19,495 bases of DNA from DASUFE01 sp036274675 (lineage in GTDB: Bacteria > Pseudomonadota > Gammaproteobacteria > HTCC5015), in the NCBI GenBank assembly GCA_036274675.1, contig DASUFE010000104.1, forward strand, positions 1-19,495. The letters are read 5' to 3'. The notes under the pieces were generated by a model. The model saw only the letters and a program-made list of their open reading frames with translations, was not told where the DNA came from and ran no database searches. This document shows, in pieces, positions 1 to 8,051 of the stretch (positions are counted from its first letter, which is position 1; each line of letters begins with the position of its first letter). The position numbers and the translations under genes were made by a program.

Positions 1-843
1 GCCAGCATCGGCTTCGGCCTTGGCAGGGTGCCTTTCATCAATCTCGAGGGAACCTCGGTCTATGCCGAGATCGAATTGTTCGCGGCGCGTGTACCGCCGT
101 TGAAGCGGGTCAGGTTCCTGACCGGACTCGCGCATTACGCGCTGCCCGAGATGGTCTGCAACCGGCGGGCGGCGAAAACCATCGTGCCTTCGGCGGCGCT
201 CAAAAGCGATATCGTGCGGCTGCATAATCTGGCGGATAACCGCGTCATCGTCGTACCGCACGGAGTGGAGGCGGAGCATCTCGCCCTGTACGAGCGGAAA
301 CCCGCGAAGATGAAACCGCGCCTGTTGTTCGTCGGCCGCCTGCACTTCAGGAAGGGGCTGATTCCGGTACTCGAGGAATTCGTGCGCAGGCCCGATATCA
401 AGGCCGAATTCGTGATCGCCGGCGACGGCCCCCAGCGTACCGACGTGGAGCGTCTGGCCGCCGCCGACCCCCGCATCCGGTATGCCGGGAGCGTGAACCG
501 CAAGCAACTGGCGCAGCTGCTGCTGGAAACGAACGTGTTCGTGTTTCCGACTTTCTATGAAGGATTCGGGCTCGCGCTGACCGAGGCGATGGCGAGCGGG
601 CATGCCTGCGTCTCCTACGATATCGCGGTGGTGCGCGAAGTACTGGGCGACACCGGCCTGTTGGTGCCGCTCGATAGCCCGGCCGCCCTGGTCGGAGAAC
701 TGGCGAAACTGGTACGCCATCCGGCGCTCATCGATGCCTATGCGGCGCGTTCCCATGAGCGCGCCCGCGAATTTTCCTGGGACGACGCCCGGCGCTCGAT
801 TGAACAGATTGCACGGGACACCGTACGCGAGCTCAAGCTTTAG
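1..843 (+). CDS. Family 4 glycosyltransferase, 5'-partial
   Basis: A GT-B-fold retaining glycosyltransferase (GT4 group) that would transfer a sugar from a nucleotide-sugar donor to a growing exopolysaccharide or O-antigen-like glycan at the cytoplasmic face. The frame is open from base 1, so the true start lies outside the window. A GTG at 28 would give 271 residues, but that is probably internal. Counting from that GTG, the inter-domain segment with the VGRLHFRKG donor-domain motif is near residue 100, and the E-x7-E nucleotide-sugar-binding motif is E178 and E186 in FYEGFGLALTE. The C-terminal helix is intact and the stop is TAG. The next gene, a GT2 transferase, begins 11 bases downstream on the same strand, so both belong to one glycan operon. 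The sugar and linkage cannot be read from sequence. Confidence 0.9.
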   Translation, partial: ASIGFGLGRVPFINLEGTSVYAEIELFAARVPPLKRVRFLTGLAHYALPEMVCNRRAAKTIVPSAALKSDIVRLHNLADNRVIVVPHGVEAEHLALYERKPAKMKPRLLFVGRLHFRKGLIPVLEEFVRRPDIKAEFVIAGDGPQRTDVERLAAADPRIRYAGSVNRKQLAQLLLETNVFVFPTFYEGFGLALTEAMASGHACVSYDIAVVREVLGDTGLLVPLDSPAALVGELAKLVRHPALIDAYAARSHERAREFSWDDARRSIEQIARDTVRELKL

Positions 844-854
844 GGTTTTGCAAA

Positions 855-1994
855 ATGTTGCCTATTATTATTTTCTGGTGCGCCATCGTGTTTCTGGCCT
901 ATACCCATGCCGGATATCCCTTGTTGATCTGGGTGTGGGCGCGCCTGCGCCGGCGCCGCCCCATGGCTCTCATTGAGGAAGGTCCGCTGCCCATGGTCAG
1001 CATCCTGGTGGTCGCCTATAACGAGGCGGCGCGCATCGAGGGCCGCCTGGAGAACCTGCTGGCCCTGGATTATCCGGGCGACCGCCTGGAAATCATATTG
1101 GCTTCCGACGGTTCCACCGATGACACGGCCTCGAAGGTGCAACGTTTTCAGCGCGACGGTTTCAGGTTCATCGCCCATGACCGCCGCAGCGGCAAGACGT
1201 CCGTGCTGAACGAGTTGATCCCGCAGGCGCGCGGCGACATTGTGCTGCTGGCCGACGCGCGGCAGCGCTTCGCCCCGGACGCGTTGCGGCGGCTGGTGCG
1301 GCATTTTTCGGACCCGGCCGTGGGCGCGGTCAGCGGCGAGCTGATCATCGTCAACGGCAAGGAAGGATCCGCGGTAGGAGAGGGTGTGGGATTTTACTGG
1401 CGTTACGAGAAATTCATCCGCCGCACGGAAAGCCTCATCGATTCCACGGTCGGCGTCACCGGCGCCATTTACGCGTTACGGCGCGAACTGTTCGAGCCGA
1501 TTCCCGACGATACGCTGCTCGACGACGTGCTGATCCCGATGCGGATCGTGCGCCGGGGTTACCGTGTGCTGTTCGAACCCACCGCGCTCGCCTGGGATCA
1601 TTCCGCGCCCACGGCCGAGGCCGAGTTCGCGCGCAAGGTGCGCACGCTGGCCGGAAATTTCCAGCTGTTCGCGCGCGCGCCGTGGCTGCTGAACCCGCGC
1701 GCCGACCGGATCTGGCTGCAGGCTTTCTCGCACAAGGCCTGCCGTCTGCTCAGTCCCTTCTGCCTGGCGGCCGCGCTGGGCGCCAATCTGCTGTTATTGA
1801 ACGAACCCTTTTATGCGCTGACCTTGGCCGGTCAGCTCGCTCTCTATGGCGCCGCGGCTTGCGGCCATCTGCTCCGCAACGGTGGCGGCAATTATCGTCT
1901 GCTGGGCGTGCCCTATGCTTTCTGCCTGCTTAACTGGGCGGTGGTAGTGGGATTGTTGCGGTATATAAATGGTCGACAGCGGGTGACCTGGTAG
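855..1994 (+). CDS. Membrane glycosyltransferase, family 2
   Basis: 379-residue GT-A-fold inverting glycosyltransferase anchored in the inner membrane, likely building a surface polysaccharide with the upstream GT4. A hydrophobic segment spans about residues 4-28, followed by a basic stretch (LRRRR). The catalytic domain starts at MVSILVVAYNE (about 47-57), with nucleotide-binding DGSTDD at 85-90, an ADAR motif in place of a classical DxD, and an acidic LDDV motif. KVRTLAGNFQ stands where processive GT2 enzymes carry QxxRW, so it resembles the BcsA/PgaC-like group but without a clear QxxRW. Two or three hydrophobic segments follow from about residue 295 to the end. The start is 11 bases after the GT4 stop and has a weak ribosome site, consistent with translational coupling. 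It seems to be the last gene of its operon. Confidence 0.9.
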   Translation: MLPIIIFWCAIVFLAYTHAGYPLLIWVWARLRRRRPMALIEEGPLPMVSILVVAYNEAARIEGRLENLLALDYPGDRLEIILASDGSTDDTASKVQRFQRDGFRFIAHDRRSGKTSVLNELIPQARGDIVLLADARQRFAPDALRRLVRHFSDPAVGAVSGELIIVNGKEGSAVGEGVGFYWRYEKFIRRTESLIDSTVGVTGAIYALRRELFEPIPDDTLLDDVLIPMRIVRRGYRVLFEPTALAWDHSAPTAEAEFARKVRTLAGNFQLFARAPWLLNPRADRIWLQAFSHKACRLLSPFCLAAALGANLLLLNEPFYALTLAGQLALYGAAACGHLLRNGGGNYRLLGVPYAFCLLNWAVVVGLLRYINGRQRVTW

Positions 1995-2544
1995 GAATTT
2001 ACTCTTGCCCGGGCGCCGCCCTCGAGGTAGCGGGAGGCAGTGCTTGGCTTGTAAAACCCGTTTCAAAACTGCTCGCAGTGCTCCTGCTTTGCTCTGTCGT
2101 CTGCGTCCCAGCAGGCGTGCGCCGCTCGTTACCTCTCGACAGCGCTCGTGACGTTTTGAAAACAGGTTTCCGCTTTTCCCGGGGTGACTTGCCATTGCTA
2201 CTTCGGCTGATATCCCGAGACCTGCTGCAAACCGCACACTACCTCCCGTTTCCGGTACGGACTTCAAAAGCGAAATCCGCGTGACTCGATACACTTCTCA
2301 AGTGCTCCGGGGAATCTTGAGAGATTCCCCGGGATTTTCGAATCGGCCGTCCCTGGCGTTCTCGCTCCGTGCATCCCCCCATGTGGCCACTTGGAGTCGG
2401 CCACACCCTTGTTTCCCTCAAAAATTGCCGCACTCGGTAATGCTTCGCTGGAAGCCTTGCTTTGCGCGGCTCTGCTTACGCCGGGCCTCACCCGTCACGC
2501 CTGCCCAGGTTCGTCCAATTCAAATTCCAGTTAAAAGCCATCTA
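1995..2544. other. Intergenic region with inverted repeats, no gene seen
   Basis: About 550 bases between the GT2 gene and the convergent double-module gene. Small ORFs here lack ribosome sites and recognisable sequence. It contains an imperfect inverted repeat (about 2055-2083 against 2138-2168, similar when one arm is reverse-complemented) and a perfect 10-bp hairpin at 2307-2332. Both flanking genes end here, so these structures may serve as terminators, though neither has a proper uridine tract. Confidence 0.5.
2307..2332. repeat. Perfect 10-bp inverted repeat (hairpin)
   Basis: CCGGGGAATC (2307-2316), six-base loop TTGAGA, then GATTCCCCGG (2323-2332). Only GATTTT follows, so it is a weak intrinsic terminator at best. 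It lies between two convergent genes and could act as a bidirectional stop or be a relic of a repeat element. Confidence 0.6.
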
Positions 2545-5500
2545 TCAACCGCCTCTTAGTTTGCGCAGCAGCGTGTAGAACAGGTTCGACAGCAGGGAGG
2601 TATAATCGCCGGCGGGTTTGCCGCCGCTGCTCGTGGAAGAACTCGAGGAGCTGCTGCTCGAAGAAGAGGAGCTGGATGAGCTGCTGCTGGAAGCGCCGCC
2701 CGAGCTGGACGATGAACTGGAGGAGGACGAGCTCGAGGACGCAGTGCCTGAGCTCGACGAGGAGCTCGAGGAACTGCTGCTCGAAGAGGAGGAACCGGTA
2801 TCGCTCTCTCCGGTCAGCAGCTGTGCGGGAATTTTGACCAGGTAGGCATCGACCCGCGAACCGCCGGCGTTGCTGGTCCAGATGAAATATTTGCCCGTCA
2901 CGTCGAGATTGCCCTTGGGCGACTTGTTATAGCTGTCGCCGCCCGACGCCGCGCTCATGTTGGTCATCACCGGCGCGGCCACCAGCACTTTGTAGGTGCC
3001 GTCGAGCATAAAGCAGATAACCTCGTTGCCCCATATCGATGTGAAGCCGGCGGAACTGCTGCCGCAGGCATATTGCCGTTCGGGAGCAACGTCGCGCCTG
3101 GCATTGGTGTGACTGATATGATCCGGTCCGGGCGCGGACCAGTCGTTATTATAGGAGACCAGTTCTCCCGTAAGCTGGTTGCGGGTAAAGTCCCAGAGCC
3201 TGTAGGCGTTCGAGACATTACTCCAGTTGTCGACACCTATGGTGTAGCCGTAACCCATGTCGGCATGGCCGACCGCGCCGTCACGGTCATTGACGATTTT
3301 CTCGATGCCGGCGTTGACCAGCTGACTGCTCAACAGGTTGATATTGCCGGTGGACGTCGACAGCATCACGGCCGCGTCCAGGTCGATGATACGCATCTCC
3401 AGGCCGTCCCTGCCGTCTATGTTTTCCAGGCTCATCAACCAGCGGCCGCTCTTGTCGATATGGCATTCGTCGAATCCGCCGGCAGTGGGGAAGTTGACGA
3501 ATTTCGCGAGATCCTCGTAGTACACCACGCATCCGAGCATGCTACCGCCGCCGTCGCGTAACGTGGCCGAGTGCGTCTTGTCGTCGTCGCTGGAGTGCAT
3601 CTGCCAGATGCTGCGGCTATCGCCGAAAGTTGGGCGCACGTCGAACACGGTCTGCGATTGCTTGGTGAGGACGTCGTAGCGCAACATGCGCGCTCCGTCC
3701 TGCACATAGAGCTTGGTCGGCATCGTGCCGCTGAAATACCAGCCTTCGCCGCTGTTCCAGCCGAGCGCGCTGTTGGAGGAGAAGAGCGCTCCAAGGTTCT
3801 TCACTTCCTCGGTTTTCTTGTTGTAGCTGAACAGCGTGGGGCCGGTGCCGCCCTGACCGGGATTCAGCGATATGAATATGTACATGATATCGCTGCCGAC
3901 GTGATTGTTGATGTTGCGCCAGTAGGAATAGCCGACCGAGAACACGCAGTCGGAGCCGCCGCAGTCGGAGGCGTTGGTGATCCGCGCTCCGCGCGTGTTA
4001 TAGGGCGCTGGGAAAGTGAAGGCGCCGCGCGCGGGGATGAAGGACTGGATCTGGTCCGCCGGCATTGGAGGCCGCGGCACGGCGGTGGCGGGATGCTCGA
4101 TAAAACCGCCGCTCTGGGCTTGCGCGGCGGCGGCGCCGCAGAACGCCAGCAGGAAGGCCGAGACGCGCCATAGCAGCGCGCCCTTGAGCTTGCGCCGCAA
4201 CAGGCCGTACAACAGCGCGGGCAGCAGGAATGCGTAGCCGACCGCGCCGCCGCCACCGCCGCCCTTGCCTTTAACGTCGCCCGCGGTCACGCCTCCGGCC
4301 CCGCCCTGGGCGGATCCGGGGACTTCGCCGGTCAGCATTTGCCCGGGAATCTTGACCATGTAGGCGTCGACGCGGGAACCGCCCGCGTTGCTGGTCCAGA
4401 TAAAATATCCGCCCGTCACGTCGAGATTGCCCTTGGGTTCCTTGTTATAGCCGTCGCCGCCTGATGCCGCGTTCATGTCGGTCATCACCGGCGCGGCCAC
4501 CAGCACCTTGTAGGAACCGTCGAGCAGGAAGCAGACGATCTCGTTGCCCCATACCGCGGTATTGCCGGCGGAACTGCTGCCGCAGGCGTACTGTTGCTCC
4601 GGCGGCACGTCCGGCCTGGCATTGGTATGGCTGATATGGTTGGGTCCCGGCGCGGACCACTCGTTGTTATAGGACACGAGCTCGCCTTCGAGCTTGTTTT
4701 GTTCGAAGTCCCAGAGTTTGTAGGCGTTCGAGTGGTTGCTCCAGTTGTCGGCGCCGACAACATAGCCATAGCCCATATCGGCGTGGCCGACCGCGCCGTC
4801 GCGGTCATACACCACTTTCTCCGCCCCGGCGTTGATGAGTTCGCCGCTGCGCAAGGTGCTGCCGAGCTCGGCCGCCTGGTCGATGTCGATGACGCGCATC
4901 TCAAGGCCGTCCTGGCCGTCGATGTTTTCCAGGCTCATCAGCCAGTGCCCGCTCTTGTCGATGTGGCATTCGTCGAAGCCGCCGGGGCTGGGGAAGAGCA
5001 GGAATTTCTTGCGCGTCTCGAGATAGACCATGCAGCCGACCGTGCCGCCGCCGTTGCGCAGCGTGGCCGAGTGGGCCTGGTCGTCGTCGCTGGAGTGCAT
5101 CTGCCAGATGCTGTAGCCGGAACCGTAATGGCTGGCGGCGTCGAATACGGTCTGCGCCTTTTTCGACAGCACGTCGTAACGCAGCATGCGCGCCCCGTCC
5201 TGCACGTAGAGCGCGGTCGGTTGCGTGCCGCTGAAATACCAGCCTTCGCCGCTGTTCGAACCGAGCGGGTTATTGCTGGAGAACAACGCTCCCTCGTTGC
5301 GCACCTCGCCGGTTTTCTTGTTGTAGCTGAACAGCGTCGGGCCGGTGCCGCCCTGGCTCCGGTTCAGCGACACGAACATATACATGATGTCGCTCTTGAC
5401 GTGATTGTTGATGTTGCGCCAGTAGGAATAACCGAGCGCGAACACGCAGTCACTGCCGCCGCAGTCGGAGGCGTTGGTGATGCGAACGCCTTCGGTCTTA

Positions 5501-5718
5501 TACGGTGCGGGGAATTTAAACTCGCCGCGCGCGGGCAGGAAGGATTTGATTTCGGAGGAACTCAATTTCGGCCGCGCTTCGGCGGTGGAGGGGTGTTCGA
5601 TAAAGCCGCCGCTCTGGGCCCCTGCGGGGGAGGTTAGCAGCGGGTTGAAAAAACTGATCAGGAATACAAACGCGCCGGCGCAGCAGCGCTTCAACGGAAG
5701 AAGCGTTTCCGGGTCCAT
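2545..5718 (-). CDS. Secreted double-module protein with polyserine tract and GlyGly-CTERM-like junction
   Basis: 1057-residue exported protein of unknown function. Start ATG at 5718 follows an AGAGGT ribosome site. Residues 1-34 form a signal peptide ending PAGAQ. Module 1 (about 35-480) and module 2 (about 535-970) are close copies: both begin QSGGFIEHP and share NASDCGGSDCVF, YSYWRNINNHV, IWQMHSSDDD, FDECHIDKSG, GAVGHADMGYGY and YFIWTSNAGGSRVDAY. The repeated short aromatic and Asp/Gly motifs suggest a beta-propeller, which is inferred. Between them, residues about 486-513 read as a Gly-rich run, a hydrophobic helix and RRKLKG, like a GlyGly-CTERM sorting signal (normally C-terminal and processed by rhombosortase). 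A second signal-peptide-like stretch ending AAAAQAQ follows. After module 2 comes a tract of about 55 residues, almost all serine, then a weaker tail LLSNLFYTLLRKLRGG. It looks like two tandem genes fused after loss of a stop. Confidence 0.85.
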   Translation of the reverse strand: MDPETLLPLKRCCAGAFVFLISFFNPLLTSPAGAQSGGFIEHPSTAEARPKLSSSEIKSFLPARGEFKFPAPYKTEGVRITNASDCGGSDCVFALGYSYWRNINNHVKSDIMYMFVSLNRSQGGTGPTLFSYNKKTGEVRNEGALFSSNNPLGSNSGEGWYFSGTQPTALYVQDGARMLRYDVLSKKAQTVFDAASHYGSGYSIWQMHSSDDDQAHSATLRNGGGTVGCMVYLETRKKFLLFPSPGGFDECHIDKSGHWLMSLENIDGQDGLEMRVIDIDQAAELGSTLRSGELINAGAEKVVYDRDGAVGHADMGYGYVVGADNWSNHSNAYKLWDFEQNKLEGELVSYNNEWSAPGPNHISHTNARPDVPPEQQYACGSSSAGNTAVWGNEIVCFLLDGSYKVLVAAPVMTDMNAASGGDGYNKEPKGNLDVTGGYFIWTSNAGGSRVDAYMVKIPGQMLTGEVPGSAQGGAGGVTAGDVKGKGGGGGGAVGYAFLLPALLYGLLRRKLKGALLWRVSAFLLAFCGAAAAQAQSGGFIEHPATAVPRPPMPADQIQSFIPARGAFTFPAPYNTRGARITNASDCGGSDCVFSVGYSYWRNINNHVGSDIMYIFISLNPGQGGTGPTLFSYNKKTEEVKNLGALFSSNSALGWNSGEGWYFSGTMPTKLYVQDGARMLRYDVLTKQSQTVFDVRPTFGDSRSIWQMHSSDDDKTHSATLRDGGGSMLGCVVYYEDLAKFVNFPTAGGFDECHIDKSGRWLMSLENIDGRDGLEMRIIDLDAAVMLSTSTGNINLLSSQLVNAGIEKIVNDRDGAVGHADMGYGYTIGVDNWSNVSNAYRLWDFTRNQLTGELVSYNNDWSAPGPDHISHTNARRDVAPERQYACGSSSAGFTSIWGNEVICFMLDGTYKVLVAAPVMTNMSAASGGDSYNKSPKGNLDVTGKYFIWTSNAGGSRVDAYLVKIPAQLLTGESDTGSSSSSSSSSSSSSSSGTASSSSSSSSSSSSSGGASSSSSSSSSSSSSSSSSSSTSSGGKPAGDYTSLLSNLFYTLLRKLRGG
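2628..2791 (-). repeat. Polyserine-coding low-complexity tract
   Basis: On the minus strand this encodes about 55 residues, nearly all serine, broken only by short GTA, GGA and T interruptions. Serine codons are mixed, so it is not a simple trinucleotide run, but two stretches (about 2640-2675 and 2766-2797) are near copies, suggesting growth by internal duplication. Such linkers are common in secreted proteins of plant-polysaccharide-degrading gammaproteobacteria and before GlyGly-CTERM tails. Confidence 0.85.
2844..5615 (-). repeat. Intragenic tandem duplication of about 1.25 kb
   Basis: The blocks about 2844-4113 and 4364-5615 are near copies, readable directly at the DNA level (for example the stretch ending GTCACGTCGAGATTGCCC near 2900 and near 4420). 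The offset is about 1500 bases at the 5' end of the modules and about 1520 at the 3' end, because module 2 has a short extra segment around ISTSTGNINLLSS. It is the source of the two modules of the 1057-residue protein. Confidence 0.85.
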
Positions 5719-6391
5719 ACATTACCTCTTTGGGATAGAAATTCACGGAATCTTTAAGGCAAATACCTGAGTAGGGATCAGGAGATTACCTAAGTAATGT
5801 AACGAGTTTGTAAACCGGAGAAATATTTTGAGGGGAATCCCGGAGAGGCTTTTCCCCTATTCAGGGAAGCATGGGAAGTATAGTAGCAAGACATGGCAGG
5901 CGTGGATTTTTTTGAAAAATTTTCCGATGCCTCTTTCAATAGCCAAAAGTAAGGGTATGCGCCATCGGGTAAATCATTTAGCGCTGGAGGCGGAAGTACC
6001 TAATGGCCGGGTTTTGCCGGAGCGAATAACATGCCCGGCATGTGGGGAAGCGGCCCTTGGCCGCGACGTATTGACATTGATTGCCAGTCACGCTTTCCCA
6101 TTACGACATGAAGCAATCTCCAGCGGGAGATTCTTCCGGGATTTTTTTACGAGGACTTCGCCATGAAAACGGCCGCCACAAAAAAACTGGTTACAAGGAA
6201 CGACCGCGCCAAACCGCGGAACAGCGCATCGACAGCATCGCAAATGACGAGGCCGTGTAGATAATTCATGGCTGTACCTTTTCTTAAACAATCACACATC
6301 ATCACCACAATCCAGTCTCTACTCCCGGATGCCGATCTTACGAGATCGCTCCCGGCAAGGCCTGGGATATCGAAACCGGAAGTTCGTACGC
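5719..6391. other. Long intergenic region with several palindromes, no confident gene
   Basis: About 670 bases between the divergently transcribed double-module gene and rsbT. Visible structures are a palindrome ACATGCC-C-GGCATGT (6029-6043), hairpin GCGGCC-CTT-GGCCGC (6050-6064), and hairpin AATCTCC-AGCG-GGAGATT (6115-6132), with a run of seven T at 6142-6148. A TTGACA at 6071 lacks a convincing -10. A 112-codon frame (5828-6166, TTG start) and a 33-codon ORF (6163-6264, ATG) are open but resemble nothing I recognise. The region probably carries the promoters of both flanking genes and perhaps a structured leader. Confidence 0.5.
6115..6148 (+). terminator. Possible hairpin-plus-T-run terminator or attenuator
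   Basis: A perfect 7-bp stem, AATCTCC/GGAGATT with loop AGCG (6115-6132), is followed nine bases later by seven T. The gap between stem and T-run is longer than in a standard intrinsic terminator, so this is tentative. Confidence 0.3.
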
Positions 6392-6814
6392 ATGGCCTGG
6401 GACGCATCTGATCTTAAAATTGAAACCACAGTACCGGTGACTTCGGATAAAGGCATCGTGAGCGCGCGCCGCCAGGGCCGGAACCTTGCGGAAGAAATGG
6501 GATTCTCCGCCACCGACGCCACGCTGGTGACTACCGCGATTTCCGAACTCGCGCGCAACATCGTCTACTATGCCGGCGCGGGCGAAATACTGCTCGGCAA
6601 GGTCAACGGCCAGGACCGGCCGCAGGGCATCGCCGTCATCGCCCGCGACAGCGGCCCCGGCATTCCGGATCTGCAGCTCGCACTGCGCGAAAGTTTGCCG
6701 GCGTCGGGCGGGCTCGGCTTGCCGGGCGTGCGGCGCATTATGGACGAATTCGATATCGATTCCCGGCCGGGCGGCGGGACGACCGTGACCACGGTCAAGT
6801 GGAAGCGCAGATGA
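6392..6814 (+). CDS. rsbT: RsbT-type serine kinase / anti-sigma switch ATPase
   Basis: A GHKL-fold ATPase of the RsbT family, the stressosome switch kinase that phosphorylates STAS proteins (RsbS, RsbR) and, once released, activates a downstream phosphatase. From the ATG at 6392 it is 140 residues, close to the usual 133. Boxes: N-box SELARN at 51-56 (E52, N56), G1 DSGPGIPD at 86-93, G2 GGLGLPG at 106-112. The sequences GRNLAEEMGFSATDA, TTAISELARNI and GLPGVRRIMDEF closely follow Bacillus RsbT. An upstream in-frame ATG at 6329 would add 21 residues unlike the family, so 6392 is preferred, although neither start has a strong ribosome site. No rsbS or rsbR STAS gene is adjacent. The downstream partners are a response regulator and a PilZ protein. 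Confidence 0.88.
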   Translation: MAWDASDLKIETTVPVTSDKGIVSARRQGRNLAEEMGFSATDATLVTTAISELARNIVYYAGAGEILLGKVNGQDRPQGIAVIARDSGPGIPDLQLALRESLPASGGLGLPGVRRIMDEFDIDSRPGGGTTVTTVKWKRR

Positions 6815-6947
6815 GATTACCGGAAATTTTATGCATGCAGGGACCGCGTGGATGTTTGAAAGCGTCCGGCCGTTCTTTGCATTTGGTTGCGGAACCCGGG
6901 TGCGGTAGCGCAATCCTAACTGATATTCCTTCAGGAGGTTGTTGATT

Positions 6948-7580
6948 ATGCGCTGTCGCGTCCTGCTCGCCGATGACCATCAGATAGTACGGGAGGGTCT
7001 GCGCGGGCTGCTCGAGAAAGCGGGCCACGAAGTGGTGGCTGAAGCCGCCGACGGACGCGAGGTGTTGCGCCTGGCCCGTACCCTGTCGCCGGACATCGCG
7101 GTGCTCGATATGTCGATGCCATTGCTGAACGGATTGGATGCCGCCTACGAGATACAGCGCATCGCGCCGAATGTAAAAACCATTCTGCTGACGATGTACA
7201 ACGATAAAAGCTACGTATTGCGCGCATTGCGCGAAGGCGTACGCGGCTACGTGCTGAAAAGCCAGGCTTCGGTCGACCTGATACACGCCATCCAGGAAAT
7301 CATGCGCGGCGACGTATACATCAGCCCCGGAGTCGCGGCCACGGTGGTCGATGCCTACCTCGGCAAGATCGACGTCGAAGCCGACCCGCTGACTCCGCGC
7401 GAGCGTCAGATCCTGCAGCTGGTGGCCGAGGGCAAGACCACCAAGGAGATCGCCACTCTGCTGAACGTCAGTTTCAAGACGGCCGAATCGCATCGTAACC
7501 GGATCATGAAAAAGCTCAACATACACAACGTTACCGGCCTGGTGCACTACGCAATCCGTTCCGGCCTGATGCGGCTCTAG
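6948..7580 (+). CDS. NarL/FixJ-family response regulator (first paralogue)
   Basis: 210-residue two-component regulator: receiver domain at about 1-120 and LuxR-type helix-turn-helix at about 143-205. Receiver residues are D9/D10 (metal), D54 (phosphoacceptor in VLDMSMP), T82 and K104 (VLKS), so it looks phosphorylatable. The output domain begins LTPRERQILQLVAEGKTTKEIA, with AESHRNRIMKKL as recognition helix. The start is fixed by AGGAGG at 6933-6938, nine bases before the ATG at 6948. No histidine kinase is nearby. It lies 133 bases after rsbT and 111 before the PilZ gene on the same strand. It is closely similar to the regulator encoded at 8461-9093, which suggests an old duplication. Target promoters are unknown. 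Confidence 0.93.
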   Translation: MRCRVLLADDHQIVREGLRGLLEKAGHEVVAEAADGREVLRLARTLSPDIAVLDMSMPLLNGLDAAYEIQRIAPNVKTILLTMYNDKSYVLRALREGVRGYVLKSQASVDLIHAIQEIMRGDVYISPGVAATVVDAYLGKIDVEADPLTPRERQILQLVAEGKTTKEIATLLNVSFKTAESHRNRIMKKLNIHNVTGLVHYAIRSGLMRL

Positions 7581-7691
7581 GAATCAAGACCCGTATCCAC
7601 CATGCGTATTTTTCGCGTTAATTCCCTGATCGTCCTCGAACCTGTCCCGTCGCTTGAGGTCAATACCAGCGCCAAGAGTGGGAGGGTTGTC

Positions 7692-8003
7692 ATGGATCGC
7701 CGCTGGAGCGCGCGTAAACAGTTGCCGTTATCGATCACGCTGGAGGTTCCACGCCACGGAACGCCCGTGACGGGGAATCTGCGGGACCTGAGCCTGAGCG
7801 GCGCATTCGTCAAAACGGATTTTCTGCTGCCGCTGTCGCCGCTGGTCGTCGCCTTCACGCTGCCGGGCGATCCCCGGCAAGAGGAGCTGCGCCTGGAGGC
7901 GCGGGTGGTGCGGCGCAGCGCGGCGGGTTCGGCCCTGATGTTCCTGTGTACACCGACCCGCGCGATCCGTGCATTGAGCGAAGCGCTGTCGCAATGCCAT
8001 TAA
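7692..8003 (+). CDS. PilZ-domain protein (probable c-di-GMP receptor)
   Basis: 103-residue stand-alone PilZ domain, a fold that binds cyclic di-GMP and controls motility, adhesion or polysaccharide output through protein contacts. The two binding motifs are present: RxxxR at R4-R8 (in DRRWSARK) and D/NxSxxG at D32, S34, G37 (in DLSLSGAF). The ATG at 7692 is chosen because GGAGG (7681-7685) lies at the right distance and the motif falls at the usual place near the N-terminus. An in-frame ATG at 7602 would add 30 residues unlike PilZ. It is the third gene of the rsbT-regulator-PilZ group, so the stress partner switch may feed into c-di-GMP-dependent behaviour. That link is inferred from position only. 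Confidence 0.82.
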   Translation: MDRRWSARKQLPLSITLEVPRHGTPVTGNLRDLSLSGAFVKTDFLLPLSPLVVAFTLPGDPRQEELRLEARVVRRSAAGSALMFLCTPTRAIRALSEALSQCH

Positions 8004-8051
8004 GATAAAAATTCTCTCGCGGAGCTCACAGACTACGCGAAGGTTAATCAG

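Noticed and set aside
2618..2845. ORF encoding a Glu/Leu-rich peptide
   Set aside because: It is the opposite strand of the polyserine-coding tract. Its composition is fully explained by serine codons read backwards.
4594..5637. 347-codon ORF antisense to the double-module gene
   Set aside because: Long open antisense frames are expected in GC-rich genes. It has no ribosome site or family and mirrors the conserved sense modules; a similar shadow occurs in the other module (3073-4173).
5828..6166. 112-codon plus-strand ORF with a TTG start and a CPAC motif
   Set aside because: No ribosome site, no recognisable family, irregular composition and overlap with several palindromes. Noted only in the intergenic entry.
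7602..7691. N-terminal extension of the PilZ protein from ATG 7602
   Set aside because: A good GGAGG precedes ATG 7692 and the PilZ RxxxR motif then falls at the usual N-terminal position.
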